A stretch of DNA of 64,000 bases, taken from the NCBI GenBank assembly GCA_029641185.1, contig JAPWGK010000004.1, positions 1,612,001 to 1,676,000 on the forward strand, given 5' to 3'. This DNA comes from Pseudofabraea citricarpa. Its lineage: Eukaryota; Ascomycota; Leotiomycetes; Helotiales; Dermateaceae. The notes beneath the pieces are model-generated. The model did no database searches and was not told the DNA's origin. It was given only the letters and a program-made list of their open reading frames with translations. Positions within the stretch are counted from its first letter, which is position 1, and each line of letters begins with the position of its first letter. A program made the translations under genes and the position numbers. Below, one piece after another: positions 51,336-64,000 of the stretch.

Positions 51336-51544
51336 TATTAGTATAATTATCTTATAATTATATATATATATAAATAATATATATATAATTATAAATATAT
51401 ATTAATACTTTATTAATTAATTAGTTAATTTATTTATAAATATATTAACTTATATATAATATATTATTCGTATAAAGTATTAAGACTTAATTAAATACTT
51501 ATAACTTAAGAGATATAAGTAAAAAATATATAATCCTCTTAATA
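51336..51544 (-). repeat. Copia-1 copy E 3' LTR (209 bp)
   Basis: Starts TATTAGTATAATTATC and ends TCCTCTTAATA. Nearly identical to the right LTR of copy B, including the ACTTTATTAATT variant. Confidence 0.93.
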
Positions 51545-53857
51545 TTAATAACTTTTTCTTTTTTAAGGAATATTAAATTAAATTATATCTTATATAAAAT
51601 AATATTATATAAGTATAATATTATAAATAATTATTACTAAGAAAATATAAGTAACTAAGAAACTAAAGATAAATACTTATAAACGCTAAATTTATAAATA
51701 TAAGAAATATAAATAAGAAAATACTTAATATAAGAAAATAATCTACTAAATAAATATAAGAAAAATATTATATAATATTAATAAGTCGTATACTAGAGTT
51801 CTAGAAAATAGTTTTAGCTTAGGTAAACTATTAATTTTATCTCTTAATAAATAAAATAAATAATTATATAAATTAATATTTAATAATTATAAATTACCTT
51901 AGAAATTAAGTAAATTATTTTATACTAAGTAAATTATTACTTAAGTAATTATCTAGTCTTCTTATAATTATAAATACCTAGGAATTTTTTATTTAACTTT
52001 TTTCTTTCTTTTCTATTAATAACTAAATTTTATTTTTCTTTTCTTTTTACTTATAATTAATTATTTATCTCTTTTTTTCTTTTTCTTTTTTTTTAATTTT
52101 ATATATATTACTTTTATATTATATATTCTTATTTTTAGTATATTTTAGGTTATTAACTTAATTTTATAAAAAGTATAATATCTAATTATAAAAAGGATTA
52201 TAATTTTCTTAATATAATTAATTAGAATAATTTTAATAACTTTATCCTAGAAATATAAGATTATATATTTAATATATATAATAAAAAAGTAATATAAGTT
52301 TATCTCTAATACTCTTAGTTATTTATTATTTATTATATTATTATTATTTATTATTTAGCTAAATCTAATTATCCTTTTTAGTAATATTAGCTTTAAGGAT
52401 AATTATATAAAGTTATTATTCTTATTATACTTAGAAGATATAATCTACTTAGTATATATATTAATTAAACTTATTTTTAATATATTCTTAGTCTTTTAGT
52501 TTAGTCTTTAGAAAAAGTAGATTATTTATAGATAAACTAGTAGTATATTATATATATTCCTAGTAATTATTATAAGCTTTAGTTTTTATCTTATTATATA
52601 TATAAACTTAAGATTAATAATAAAATATATAAAGAATATCTAATAAGCTAATCTAGTTATTATTATAAGTATTATAAGTTTATTTTATAAATAATTCTTT
52701 TATATTTTATAATCGATTAATTTTAGGTAATAATTTCTTTTTTATTAGGTTTATAAGTTATAATAAATTTATATAATATTCCTTATTAAGATCTTTCTAG
52801 TAAATATTATTCTAGTATTTATAAATATTCTAGTTTTACTTTTTTTATTATTATTAAATAAATAAAAGCTATAACCGCTTAATAATAATTATATTAAGAA
52901 GCTTATTATATTATTTTTACTTAGTTAATTACTAAAAAAAATAATTCTTTTTATAACTTAGTTTATATATATTTTAGTAATAGGAATATTATTAATTTTA
53001 TAAATACTTAGACTAGTTTAAAAAATAATAATAATATTAATTATTAATCTAATAATTCTAGTAATAATAATAATAATAATAATCCTAGTTATACTTTAGG
53101 TAGCTTTTATAATAATACTAGTAATAATAATAAAAGTAATAATAAAATTAATACTAGTATTATTTTATTTTAGTTTTTTTTCCTTTTACTTAGCTTTTTA
53201 TTTTTATACGAAGAATAATACTTATTTGCTTTTCTTAATTTTTAAGTAACTAAATATTTAAATAAGTAACTAAAAAATAAATAAAAATAAATTCTAAAAA
53301 TAAAATTAATATAATAATATATAAAAATTCTTATCTTCTAGTTATTTTTCTTTTTTTTCGATTTACTTATTAATTTATATAAAAATCTTATTATTATTAA
53401 GGAACTTTTTAAGAGTATTATTAGTTTTCTTTTTTATTATAATATTAGCTAAATTATTAAGTTTATTTATTTAATAAATTTTTATAAGCTTTTTTCTCTT
53501 ATATAATTAATATAATATTATAATATTAATTATTAGATATTTTTTCTTAGTAGTTCTAAGTTTTATAAGATATTCGTATAATAAATATAAATTAATATAT
53601 ATAATTATAAGTCTTAGTAAAAGGTTTAATTATAATATTATTTTATTAATTATATTACTAATAATAATAATAATAATATTAACTTTTATTATTATATTAT
53701 AGATTTCTAATATAAGTATATTTCTTATAATTTTCTTACTTTTTATATTATTCTAATAAATTATATTTCTTTTAAAAGTAAACTTATTCGGTTTATATAT
53801 AAATAAAAAAGTTATTAAATCTTATTTTATTATTATTTAAGATTCGGTTACTAGTAA
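51545..53857 (-). other. Copia-1 copy E 3' internal region
   Basis: Orthologous to 11754-14065 of copy A, here uninterrupted. Expected to hold RNase H and 3' untranslated sequence. No intact ORF. Confidence 0.6.
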
Positions 53858-53889
53858 AATAATAAACCTAAGTTAAAAACTTAGGTTCT

Positions 53890-56220
53890 TATTATTTATA
53901 AATAATTTATTTATAAATATAAATAACTTTATATAAGATAAGTTAAGAAAAATATAATAAATCCTTTAATCTAAGTTATTTATTTATTATTTTAAACGAG
54001 CGTTTAACTTTATAATTTTTATAAGAATTAGCTTCTAGTATTAAATAATAATAAAAAAATCGAAAATAACTTTAAGTTAGTAAATATTTATTATATATAT
54101 ATCTTAGGTATATTATTATTAGTAATTCTCTTAACTAAAAGATAAATCTAGATTAATAAGTTATATCTTTTTATCTTACTTTTTTTAGAATAATAATAAG
54201 GAATTATTATAATTTTATTAAAAGATATATTTATTAAATATTAGAGATATTTCGTATATAAGTATTTCTAATAGTTTTACTAAGAAGTTAGTTTTTTTTA
54301 GTTTTTTTTCCTCTTAGTTAATAAATATATTATTACCTAAGATTAATATATTATTAGTTTATATACTTATAATTCTAAAAGCTTTAGAGTTAAAAATAAA
54401 TAAATACGAATCGTATATAAATATTTATATCTATAATTAATTAATATAATACTTATAATATATTATTTACTAATATATATTTATCTCTAGAATATTATAT
54501 AATAGCTTTCTTATTATTATAATTATATCTTTTAGGTATTAATATTAGATCTTTTTTAATAGATATATAAAAATCTAATAAGCTAAATTTATAATAAACT
54601 AAATATATACTTAGGTAATATTATAATAATAAAAGATATATTTATATAAATTAAATAAGATAATAAAAGTAATAAATAAGTATTAGCTTACTTTTTAGAT
54701 TATTAGTAACTAAGTTAATATAAATTATTTTCTTATATTATTATAAGCTTAAATAATATAATAGGTTTTTTTATATAAAGTTATTATTTCTTTTTCTTTT
54801 ATTTCGTATATTAACTAGGAGTTAAAAATCTTTTTTTTATATTATTATAAATTAAATCTAATAAATTCGAAAATATTACTTATAATTAATCTTTTAATTT
54901 CTTTTCTAGTAAATTCCTTAAATAATTACCTAAGTATTATAATAATACTTAACTCCTAAAATTATCTTAAAAGCTTAAGGTTATTAACTTTCTTATAAGT
55001 TAGATATATTAATAATATTATTTATCTTATATTACTTATATTTTATATAAGCTAAAAGAATTTATTAAAGAGATATTATATATAAAAAAATAAAAATTAG
55101 ATTATAAAATTCTTATTAGACTTTTTATTATTATAAGAAATTCTTTTATTAAAAGAATAAATTAATTTTTATAGTAATATAATTATTAATATAAATCTTA
55201 GTTATATTAGTATTATACGAATTTACTTAGTCTAAGTAATATTTTCTAGTACTTATAATTTTATCTTCTAGTTATTTTCTACTTTTAATATAAGTCTTAT
55301 AAGATTCTTATAATTAACTTCTTAGGATTAGTTATCTTATAACTTTAAGTTAAAAGGTTTTATAATAATTAAACGGAAATTTATTAGGTTATAAGATATA
55401 TTAATAATATAAGTCTTATTTATAATATTAATTAATTTATATAATTCTTTTTATTCTTATTTCTCTTTTTATATTAAGACGTCTAATTATAATAATAATA
55501 ATACTACTAAGTTCGTATAAGGGTTATTTTATATAACTAATATCTTTTTAATTAATTATTAGATATAAAAGCGTTTAACTTTTTATATTACTAAGTTTAT
55601 TATCTTCTTATATTTTATTATAAATATAACTAGGATATTATCTTAGCTTATTCTTAGGTAAATACTAAAAATAAGTAATATAAATATTAGTTTATTAGGT
55701 TTTATAGAATTATTAATAGCTTTTATAATTATCTAAAAAATAATATTCTTATTAATATATTTATCTTTTAATTTTATATAAAATATTTCGTATATATATT
55801 ATAAAAATATATAATATCTTTTTATTTTTCTAATATTATTATAAGCTTTTATAAGAACTTTCTTAGTCTTAGTTATTATTACTAATATATTTTATTAAAA
55901 CTTAGATACTATAAAGTTTATACTAATATTATATATAAAGAAATCTAATAAACTAAGATATATATTAATTTATAATATATAAAATATATTTTATATAATT
56001 TTTACTTTTATATTTTTTAGAAATTTTATTATATTAAATAATATTATTTTATTAATTATATATATTACTAGTTTTCTATCTAAATATATAATATTAATTA
56101 TTATTAAGTAGTTAAAATTTATATCTTTTTTAATAATAAATTTAAATTATTCTAGTAATTTAGAATAAATTTAATAATATTTATAAAACTTTATAAGATT
56201 CTTAAGTATTAGAATCTTAA
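53890..56220 (-). pseudogene. Copia-1 copy E integrase and reverse transcriptase relic
   Basis: Orthologous to 14100-16420 of copy A. RT catalytic box at 54350-54358 reads Thr-Asn-Asn; integrase core at about 56150-55733. Stops are TAA/TAG. Confidence 0.8.
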
Positions 56221-59052
56221 AATCTTAATTTATTTTCTTAAGAATCTCTACTAATCTTTATATAAAAGAATATCTAAATTTATAATATACTTAATAAAGC
56301 TTAGATTTTATTAGATAATATAATATAATTACTTTTAGTTAATCTAGTAATATAAATAAATATCTTTATTTTTATACTAAAGATACGATTTTCTTATTCT
56401 AGATAAGAATATTTTATAGGTTATTAATTTATACGAATATCTTATTTATATCTTATATATAAAGTAAGAATAATATTAAAACTAATATAATATAAAATAT
56501 AATATTTTTAATTAATATCTTAAGATTAATAGTTTCTTTTATTATTAAAAGTCTCTTCCTAAAATATATAATATTACTTTTATTATTTATATATAATTAT
56601 AAGTTTAAGTATTATTATTATAATACTTAAAACTAGGGTTCTTTTATTATTAAGATCCCTAATACTTTTATATCTAATATAATACCTTAGAATATCTTTA
56701 ATAAATATTTACTTTTATTAATATACTTATTTATTTTATATATAATCGGCTCTCTTATTAACTTTATTTAGAGATTAAGAATATCTTATCTTATAAAAAG
56801 ATAATTTATCTTTTAGTTATTTAAGGTTATCTTAATAAATTATATATTATCTTTAATAAAATAAATTAAGAAATATTCGTATAAAAACTTTTCTTTTTTT
56901 ATTTTAGTCTAATATACCTAGATATTAATAGAATATCTACCTTTATTTATTATTCTTATAACCTAAATAAGTATCCTACTTATTATTCTTAAGCTATTAG
57001 TAGAAATAATAAATATATTAAATTATTATATTTTCTTATTAGAAAAAGATTTAATATTAGGATAATTCTTATACGAAGTAAATAATCCTTTAAAATTAAT
57101 TAGGAATTAGTTAAATTTATTATCTTAGATATATTAGTTTTAAGATTTATAATATATATATATCTTAGTTTATTTTTCGTTTATATAATTACTTAACTAA
57201 TACCTTAGCTTTTAGTATATATAATATTTTTAGTTATTATTAAATTTTCCTTTATTTTTCTAATCTTCTTAGAAACTTATTTTTTTCTTAAATTAACTAA
57301 AATTTAATAATTTATTATATTTTATATAATCTTAATAATATTAGTTTTAGTTATTATACTTTTAGTTAATTTAATATTAGTTATATTAAGAGTTAAAATA
57401 ACTTGTATATTATACGTAATTATTATTATTATTATTATTATTCTTATATAATATCTCTTAGATATATAATAATAATTAGTTATATTATATAATAATAATA
57501 ATAATAAATCTTAATTCTAAGTAAAACCTTTTAAAAATTAAAGCTAGTTTATAAAATATAAAATTATATTCTAGGATATTATAATATATATTTAATACTT
57601 AATCTTATAGGTTATATTTATTTTAGTATTAAATTAAAAGTTCTTATTATATTATATAAAATATATTAAATAAAATCTTAAGATATTTAAGTTTTAACTT
57701 ATCTAGATATTATTAAATAATTCCCTAGAATATAATCTTATATTATTCTAAGAAATATAATTATTTATTCTCTTTAATTTTAAAATAATCTTTTATTATT
57801 TATATTATTATATAAAAATCGTAATTCTAATTAGATATCTTATTATAATAAAATTCAGATACTTTATCTTAAAATATTATAAAAAATACTAAATAATAAT
57901 TATAATCTAGTATTCTTATTTTATTATAATAATTAAAAAATACTTATATTTTTATATTAAGAATATTATATAATTTACTTATATATTTCCTTTTATTTAA
58001 TATATTATAGATTTTTATTAGCTTAGTAATTAACTTATTAATTAATAATATTCTAGGTTTTTAAACGTATTATTATTATTATAAAAGACTTTATATAAGA
58101 TTATCTTAAGGGTATAAAGTTATAAGAGATTATCTTTTAGGCTAGAAACTTAGATTTAAGATATTAATAAACCTTAGGTAAATATTAGGCTAAGATATAT
58201 AAGAATTAAAATATTAGTCTAGATTATATTTTTCTTATTATATTATATAAGCTTAGTTTACTCCTAGAAAAATATATATATCCTTAATTAATAACTAAAT
58301 ATATTATTCTAGTATTATTATTAAGCTTATTATAAAGATATTATATAAAATACTTAGTAAAAGTAATTAATATATTAGATCTTTTAGCTTATATATTAAA
58401 TCGAACTTTCTTTTATACGCTTTTATTTACTTTTTAATTTTATTTTTAGTTTATATATAAAGTTTCTTCTTATTTAAAAGATTTATTATAAGTTAAGTAT
58501 AAGATATAAATCCTAATTTAAGTTTAGTAAATACTTCGTATATATATAAATATATACGAATTTTAGATATAATTACTTTTAATATTATATTAAATATTAC
58601 TAATATTTATTCTTAAAATATATTCTTAAAATTATCTTATAATTTATTATCTTTTATCTTTTATTTCTTTTATATATTAATATTTATTATAATATACGTA
58701 TTAATAAGTATATTAATATATTTATTTATATTAGTTATATTAATTCTATTATCTTATTATTTAGAGTTAATAAGATATTTTCTTTTTATTATAAAACTTA
58801 TTATTACTTATAAGTTTTATAAAAGATTTTTTCTAGTTAAAGTTATATTATTTTATCTAAAGATAATATCTCTTATTTTATATTAGCTAAACCTATAAAA
58901 TATTCTTTTAGATTAAATAAATAAGCTAAGATTTATCTTTAATAATCTTATTAAAAATCTTTATATATTAAGTTCTAAAAAACCTTACTAATCTATAATC
59001 TTACTTCGTATATAAGATTATTATATAATAATTAAGTTAAACTACTAATTAG
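56221..59052 (-). pseudogene. Copia-1 copy E 5' internal region (gag and upstream pol) relic
   Basis: Orthologous to 16421-19492 of copy A, with 8 ATT units at 57419-57442. It holds the A-like (about 56410-56600) and B-like (about 56610-57590) tracts. Confidence 0.6.
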
Positions 59053-59263
59053 TATTAATATAATTATCTTATAATTATATATATATATATAAATAATATA
59101 TATATAATTATAAATATATATTAATACTTTATTAATCAATTAGTTAATTTATTTATAAATATATTAACTTATATATAATATATTATTTATATAAAGTACT
59201 AAGACTTAACCGAATACTTATAACTTAAGAGATATAAGTAGAAAGTATATAATCCTCTTAATA
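59053..59263 (-). repeat. Copia-1 copy E 5' LTR (211 bp)
   Basis: Starts TATTAATATAATTATC and ends TCCTCTTAATA; 2 bp longer than other copies because of one more TA in a TA run. Carries ACTTTATTAATC near 59126. Confidence 0.93.
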
Positions 59264-59268
59264 TAAAT

Positions 59269-60250
59269 AATATTTTCGAATTTATTAGATTTAATTTATA
59301 ATAATATAAAAGAAAGATTTTTAACTCCTAGTTAATATATAAAATAAAAGGAAAGGAAATAATAACTTTATATAAAAAGACTTATTATATTATTTAAGCT
59401 TATAATAATATAAGAAAATAATTCGTATTAACTTAATTACTAATAATCTAAAAAGTAAGCTAATACTTATTTATTACTCTTATTATTTTACTTAATTCGT
59501 ATAAATATATCTTTTATTATTATAATATTATCTAAGTATATATTTAGTTTATTATAAATTTAGCTTATTAGATTCTTATATATCTACTAAAAAAGATTTA
59601 ATACTAATACCTAAAAGGTATAATTATAATAATAAGAAAGCTATTATATAATATTTTAGAGATAAATATATATTAGTAAGTAATATATTATAAGTATTAT
59701 ATTAATTAATTATAAATATAAATATTTATATATAATTCGTATTTATTTATTTTTAACTTTAAAGCTTTTAGAATTATAAGTATATAAACTAATAATATAT
59801 TAATCTTAGGTAATAATACGTTTATTAACTAAGAGGAAAAAGAGCTAAAAAAAGCTAATTTCTTAATAAAATTATTAGAAATACTTATATATAAAATATC
59901 TCTAATATTTAATAGATATATTTTCTAATAAAATTATAATAATTTCTTATTATTATTTTAAAAGAAATAAGATAAGAAGATATAATTTATTAACCTAGAT
60001 TTATCCTTTAGTTAAGAGAATTATTAATAATAATATACCTAAGATATATATATAATAAGTATTTATTAACCTAAAATTATTTTTAATTTTTTTATTATTA
60101 CTTAATATTAGAAGCTAATTCTTATAAAAATTATAAAATTAAACGCTTATTTAAAGTAATAGATAAGTAACTTAGATTAAGGAATCTATTATATCTCTCT
60201 TAACTTATCTTATATAAAGTTATTTATATTCGTAGATAAATTATTTATAA
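59269..60250 (+). pseudogene. Copia-1 copy D reverse transcriptase relic, second part
   Basis: Continues D after copy E; joining across TAAAT keeps the RT frame. The KxKGK segment near 59345 and a VLTQSPxIQ-type box near 59430 match fungal copia RTs, and the catalytic QTDDT-type box at 59788-59796 reads Thr-Asn-Asn. His and Cys codons appear as Tyr. The RT end is not sharply defined. Confidence 0.85.
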
Positions 60251-62601
60251 ATAATAAAAACCTAAGTTTTTAACTTAGGTTTATTATTTTATTAGTAACT
60301 AAATCCTAAATAATAATAAAATAAAATTTAATAATTCTTTTATTTATATATAAACTAAATAAATTTACTCTTAGAGGAAATATAATTTACTAGAATAATA
60401 TAAAAAATAAGAAAATTATAAGAAATATACTTATATTAGAAATCTATAATATAATAATAAAAGTTAATATTATTATTATTATTATTAGTAATATAATTAA
60501 TAAAATAATATTATAATTAAATCTTTTACTAAGACTTATAATTATATATATTAATTCGTATTTATTATATAAATATCTTATAAAGCTTAAAACTACTAAA
60601 AAAAAGCGTTTAATAATTAATATTATAATATTATATTAATTATATAAAAGAAAAAAGCTTATAAAAATTCGTTAAATAAATAAACTTAATAATTTAATTA
60701 ATATTATAATAAAAAAGAAAGCTAATAATACTCTTAAAAAATTCCTTAATAATAATAAGATTTTTATATAAATTAATAAGTAAGTTAAAAGAAAAGAAAA
60801 ATAACTAAAAGATAAGAATTTTTATATATTATTATATTAATTTTATTTTTAGAATTTATTTTTATTTATTTTTTAGTTATTTATTTAAATATTTAGTTAT
60901 TTAAAAATTAGGAAAAATAAATAAGTATTATTTTTTATATAAAAATAAAAAGCTAAGTAAAAGAAAAAAAAACTAAAATAAAATAATACTAATATTAGTC
61001 TTATTATTACTTTTATTATTATTACTAGTATTATTATAAGAATTATCTAAAGTATAACTAAGATTATTATTATTATTATTATTACTAGAATCGCTAGATT
61101 AATAATTAATATTATTATTATTCTCTAAATTAATCTAAGTATTTATAAAATTAATAGTATTCTTATTACTAGAATATATATAAATTAAGTTATAAGAAGA
61201 ATTATTTTTTTTAGTAGCTAATTAAGTAAAAGTAATATAATAAGCCTCCTAATATAATTATTATTAGGCGGCTATAATCTTTATTTATTTAATAATAATA
61301 AGGAGAATAAGACTAAAGTATTTATAAGTATTAAGATAATATTTACTAGAGAGATTTTAATAAGAAATATTATATAAATTTATTATAACTTATAAACCTA
61401 ATAAGAAAAAAACTATTACCTAAAATTAATCGATTATAAAATATAAAAGAATTATTTATAAAATAAACTTATAATACTTATAATAATAACTAAATTAACT
61501 TACTAGATATCTTTTATATATTTTATTATTAATCTTAAGTTCGTATATATAATAAGATAAAAAATAAAGCTTATAATAACTATTAGGAATATATATAATA
61601 TATTATTAATTTATTTATAAATAATCTACTTTTTCTAAAAACTAAACTAAAAGACTAAGGATATATTAAAAATAAGTTTAATTAATATATATACTAAGTA
61701 GATTATATCTTTTAGATATAATAAGAATAATAACTTTATACGATTATTCTTAGAACTAATATTACTAAAAGAAACGATTAAATTTAGCTAAATAATAAAT
61801 AATAATAATATAATAAATAATAAATAGCTAAGAGTATTAGGGATAAACTTATATTACTCTTTTATTATATATATTAAATATATAATCTTATACTTTTAGG
61901 ATAAAGTTATTAAAATTATCTTAATTAATTATATTAAAAAAGTTACGATTCTTTTTATAATTATATATTATATTTTTTATAAAACTAAGTTAATAACCTA
62001 AAATATATTAAAAGTAAAAATATATAATATAAAAGTAATATATATAAAGTTAAAAAGAAAAAAGAAAAAAAAGAAAGATAAATAATTAATTATAAGTAAG
62101 AAAAAGAGAAAAATAAAATTTAGTTATTAATAAGAAAAAAAGAAAAAAATTAAATAGAAAATTCTTAGGTATTTATAATTATAAAAAGACTAGGTAATTA
62201 TTTAAGTAATAATTTACTTAGTATAAAGTAATTTACTTAACTTCTAAGATAATTTATAATTACTAAATATTAATTTATATAATTATTCGCTTTATCTATT
62301 AAGAGATAAAATTAATAGTTTACTTAAGCTAAAATTATTCTTTAAAATTCTAGTATATAGCTTACTAATATTATATAATATTTTTCTTATATTTATTTAA
62401 TAGATTATTTCCTTATATTAAGTATTTTTTTATTTATATTTCTTATATTTATAAGTTTAATATTTATAAGTATTTATCTTTAGTTTCTTAGTTACTTATA
62501 TTTTCTTAGTAATAATTATTTATAATATTATACTTATATAATATTATTTTATATAAGATATAATTTAATTTAATATTTCTTAAAAAAGAAAAAGTTATTA
62601 A
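60250..62601 (+). other. Copia-1 copy D 3' internal region
   Basis: Starts with the shared hairpin (60250-60288) and corresponds to 11754-14104 of copy A in reverse. RNase H and the 3' untranslated region are expected; no motif placed. An A/G-rich run at 62581-62594 near the 3' LTR is the polypurine-tract candidate. Confidence 0.6.
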
Positions 62602-62810
62602 TATTAAGAGAATTATATACTTTTTACTTATATTTCTTAAGTTATAAGTATTCGATTAAGTCTTAGTATTTTATATAAATAATATATTATATATAAGTTA
62701 ATATATTTATAGATAAATTAATTAATTAATTAACTAAGTATTAATATATATTTGTAATTATATATATATTATTTATATATATATATAATTATAAGATAAT
62801 TATATTAATA
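62602..62810 (+). repeat. Copia-1 copy D 3' LTR (209 bp)
   Basis: Starts TATTAAGAGAATTATATAC and ends ATTATATTAATA, followed by ATAAT (62811-62815), the right-hand target duplication. Confidence 0.93.
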
Positions 62811-62815
62811 ATAAT

Positions 62816-64000
62816 TATAAATTACCTTAGAAGTTAAATAAATTATTTTATACTAAGTAAATTATTACTTAAGTAGTTATCTAGCCTTTTTATAATTATA
62901 AATACCTAGGAATTTTTACTTAACTTTTTTCTTTCTTTCTTATTAATAACTAAATTTTATTTCTTTTTTCTTTTTACTTATAACTAATTATTTATCTCTT
63001 TTTTTTTTTTTTTCTTTTTTTAACTTTATATATATTACTTTTATATTATATATTTTTATCTTTAGCGTATTTTAGGTTATTAACTTAGTCTTATAAAAAG
63101 TATAATATCTAATTATAAAAAGGATTATAATTTTCTTAATATAATTAATTAGGATAATTTTAATAATTTTATCTTAGAAATATAAGATTATACGTTTAAT
63201 ACGTATAATAAAAAAGTAATATAAGTTTATTCCTAGTATTCTTAGCTACTTATTATTTATTATATTATTATTATTTATTATTTAGCTAAATTTAATTATT
63301 TCTTTTAGTAATATTAGCTTTAAGAATAATCGTACGAAGCTATTATCTTTATTACGCCTAAAAGATATAATTTACTTAGTATATATATTAATTAGACTTA
63401 TTCTTAATATATTCTTAGTCTTTTAGTTTAATTTTTAGAAAAAGTAGATTATTTATAAATAAACTAATAATATATTATATATATTCCTAGTAATTATTAT
63501 AAGCTTTACTTTTTATCTTATTATATATACGAACTAAAGATTAATAGTAAAATATATAAAAAATATCTAGTAAGCTAATCTAGTTATTATTATAAGTATT
63601 ATAAGTTTATTTTATAAATAATTCTTTTATATTTTATAATTAATTAACTTTAGATAATAATCTTTTTCTTATTAGGTTTATAAGTTATAATAAATTTATA
63701 TAATATTTCTTATTAAGATCTCTCTAGTAAATATTATTTTAATACTTATAAATATTTTAGTTTTATTTCTCTTATTATTATTAAATAAATAAAAGTTATA
63801 ACTACCTAATAGTAATTATATTAGGAGGCTTATTATATTACTTTTACTTAATTAGTTACTAAAAAAAATAATTCTTCTTATAACTTAGTTTATATATATT
63901 CTAATATTAGGAATACTATTAATTTTATAAATACTTAGACTAATTTAAAGAATAATAATAATATTAATTATTAATCTAATAGTTCTAGTAATAATAATAA
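62816..64000 (-). other. Copia-1 copy C 3' internal region, second piece, partial
   Basis: Resumes copy C and is collinear with 12106-13290 of copy A. No intact ORF. Continues beyond the window. Confidence 0.85.

Larger units (their letters stand above)
51336..59263 (-). mobile_element. Copia-1 copy E: full-length, inserted in copy D
   Basis: 7928 bp, LTRs at both ends, exact TAAAT duplication at 51331-51335 and 59264-59268, coding strand minus. It is the innermost and youngest of the C/D/E nest. Parts of it are mosaic, matching copy A in one stretch and copy B in the next (see findings). Confidence 0.94.
46641..62810 (+). mobile_element. Copia-1 copy D: reversed, inserted in copy C, split by copy E
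   Basis: The only Copia-1 copy here with coding strand plus. LTRs at 46641-46849 and 62602-62810, duplicated ATAAT outside. Copy E (51336-59263) with duplicated TAAAT splits it inside the RT. Own length about 8237 bp, some 313 bp longer than B because a small inverted-repeat element sits at about 47622-47936. Integrase (about 50064-50480) precedes RT, the copia order, which gave the clearest reading of this family. Confidence 0.93.
46089..64000 (-). mobile_element. Copia-1 copy C: split by copy D and cut by the window edge
   Basis: Left (3') LTR at 46089-46297, internal DNA to 46640, then interrupted by copy D; resumes at 62816 and runs off the window. Orientation minus. The two pieces join at ATAAT and match 11754-13330 of copy A without gap. 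Only the 3' part of the element is visible; its integrase, RT and 5' LTR lie beyond the edge. Confidence 0.9.

Overview
This window is a gene-empty, extremely AT-rich block made almost entirely of dead LTR retrotransposons. CpA and TpG dinucleotides are nearly absent, TpA is in large excess, and repeat copies differ from one another almost only by C/T and G/A transitions. That is the footprint of repeat-induced point mutation (RIP), so the source is most likely an AT-rich isochore, possibly pericentromeric or subtelomeric, of a filamentous ascomycete (Pezizomycotina). I find no intact host gene, tRNA or rRNA. The only ORF above about 70 codons is a surviving scrap of integrase.

Four families can be recognised through the mutations. 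Names are mine. Copia-1 is Ty1/copia with 209-bp LTRs and an element of about 7.92 kb: copies A, B, C, D and E. Copia-2 is a second Ty1/copia, one 5'-truncated copy on the minus strand. Gypsy-1 is a Ty3/gypsy chromovirus with LTRs of about 345 bp: copies X and Y plus a solo LTR. Gypsy-2 is a younger Ty3/gypsy chromovirus with 182-bp LTRs, and it is the only GC-richer island.

Layout. 1-1620: unidentified RIPed DNA. 1620-7170: Copia-2 (-). 7178-43357: one Gypsy-1 element (X, +) torn open by later insertions. Y (Gypsy-1, +, 9873-24325) sits in X, and A (Copia-1, -, 11545-19701) sits in Y. B (Copia-1, -, 26113-41197) also sits in X, and Gypsy-2 (-, 27285-34441) sits in B. A reversed solo Gypsy-1 LTR (41710-42078) lies in the X integrase. 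43358-46088: AT-rich minisatellites and unidentified DNA. 46089-64000: a triple self-nest of Copia-1, with C (-) split by D (+), which is split by E (-). C runs off the right edge.

Nearly every insertion has a 5-bp target-site duplication and LTRs that began TG...CA and now read TA...TA, so the insertion order can be read directly. The enzyme relics are dead in a uniform way: RT YxDD has become YxNN, protease DTG/DSG has become NTR/NTK/NNK, integrase catalytic D and E have become N and K, zinc-finger C and H have become Y, and Q and W codons have become TAA or TAG. Both gypsy families carry chromodomain relics, which would fit targeting of new insertions into existing heterochromatin.
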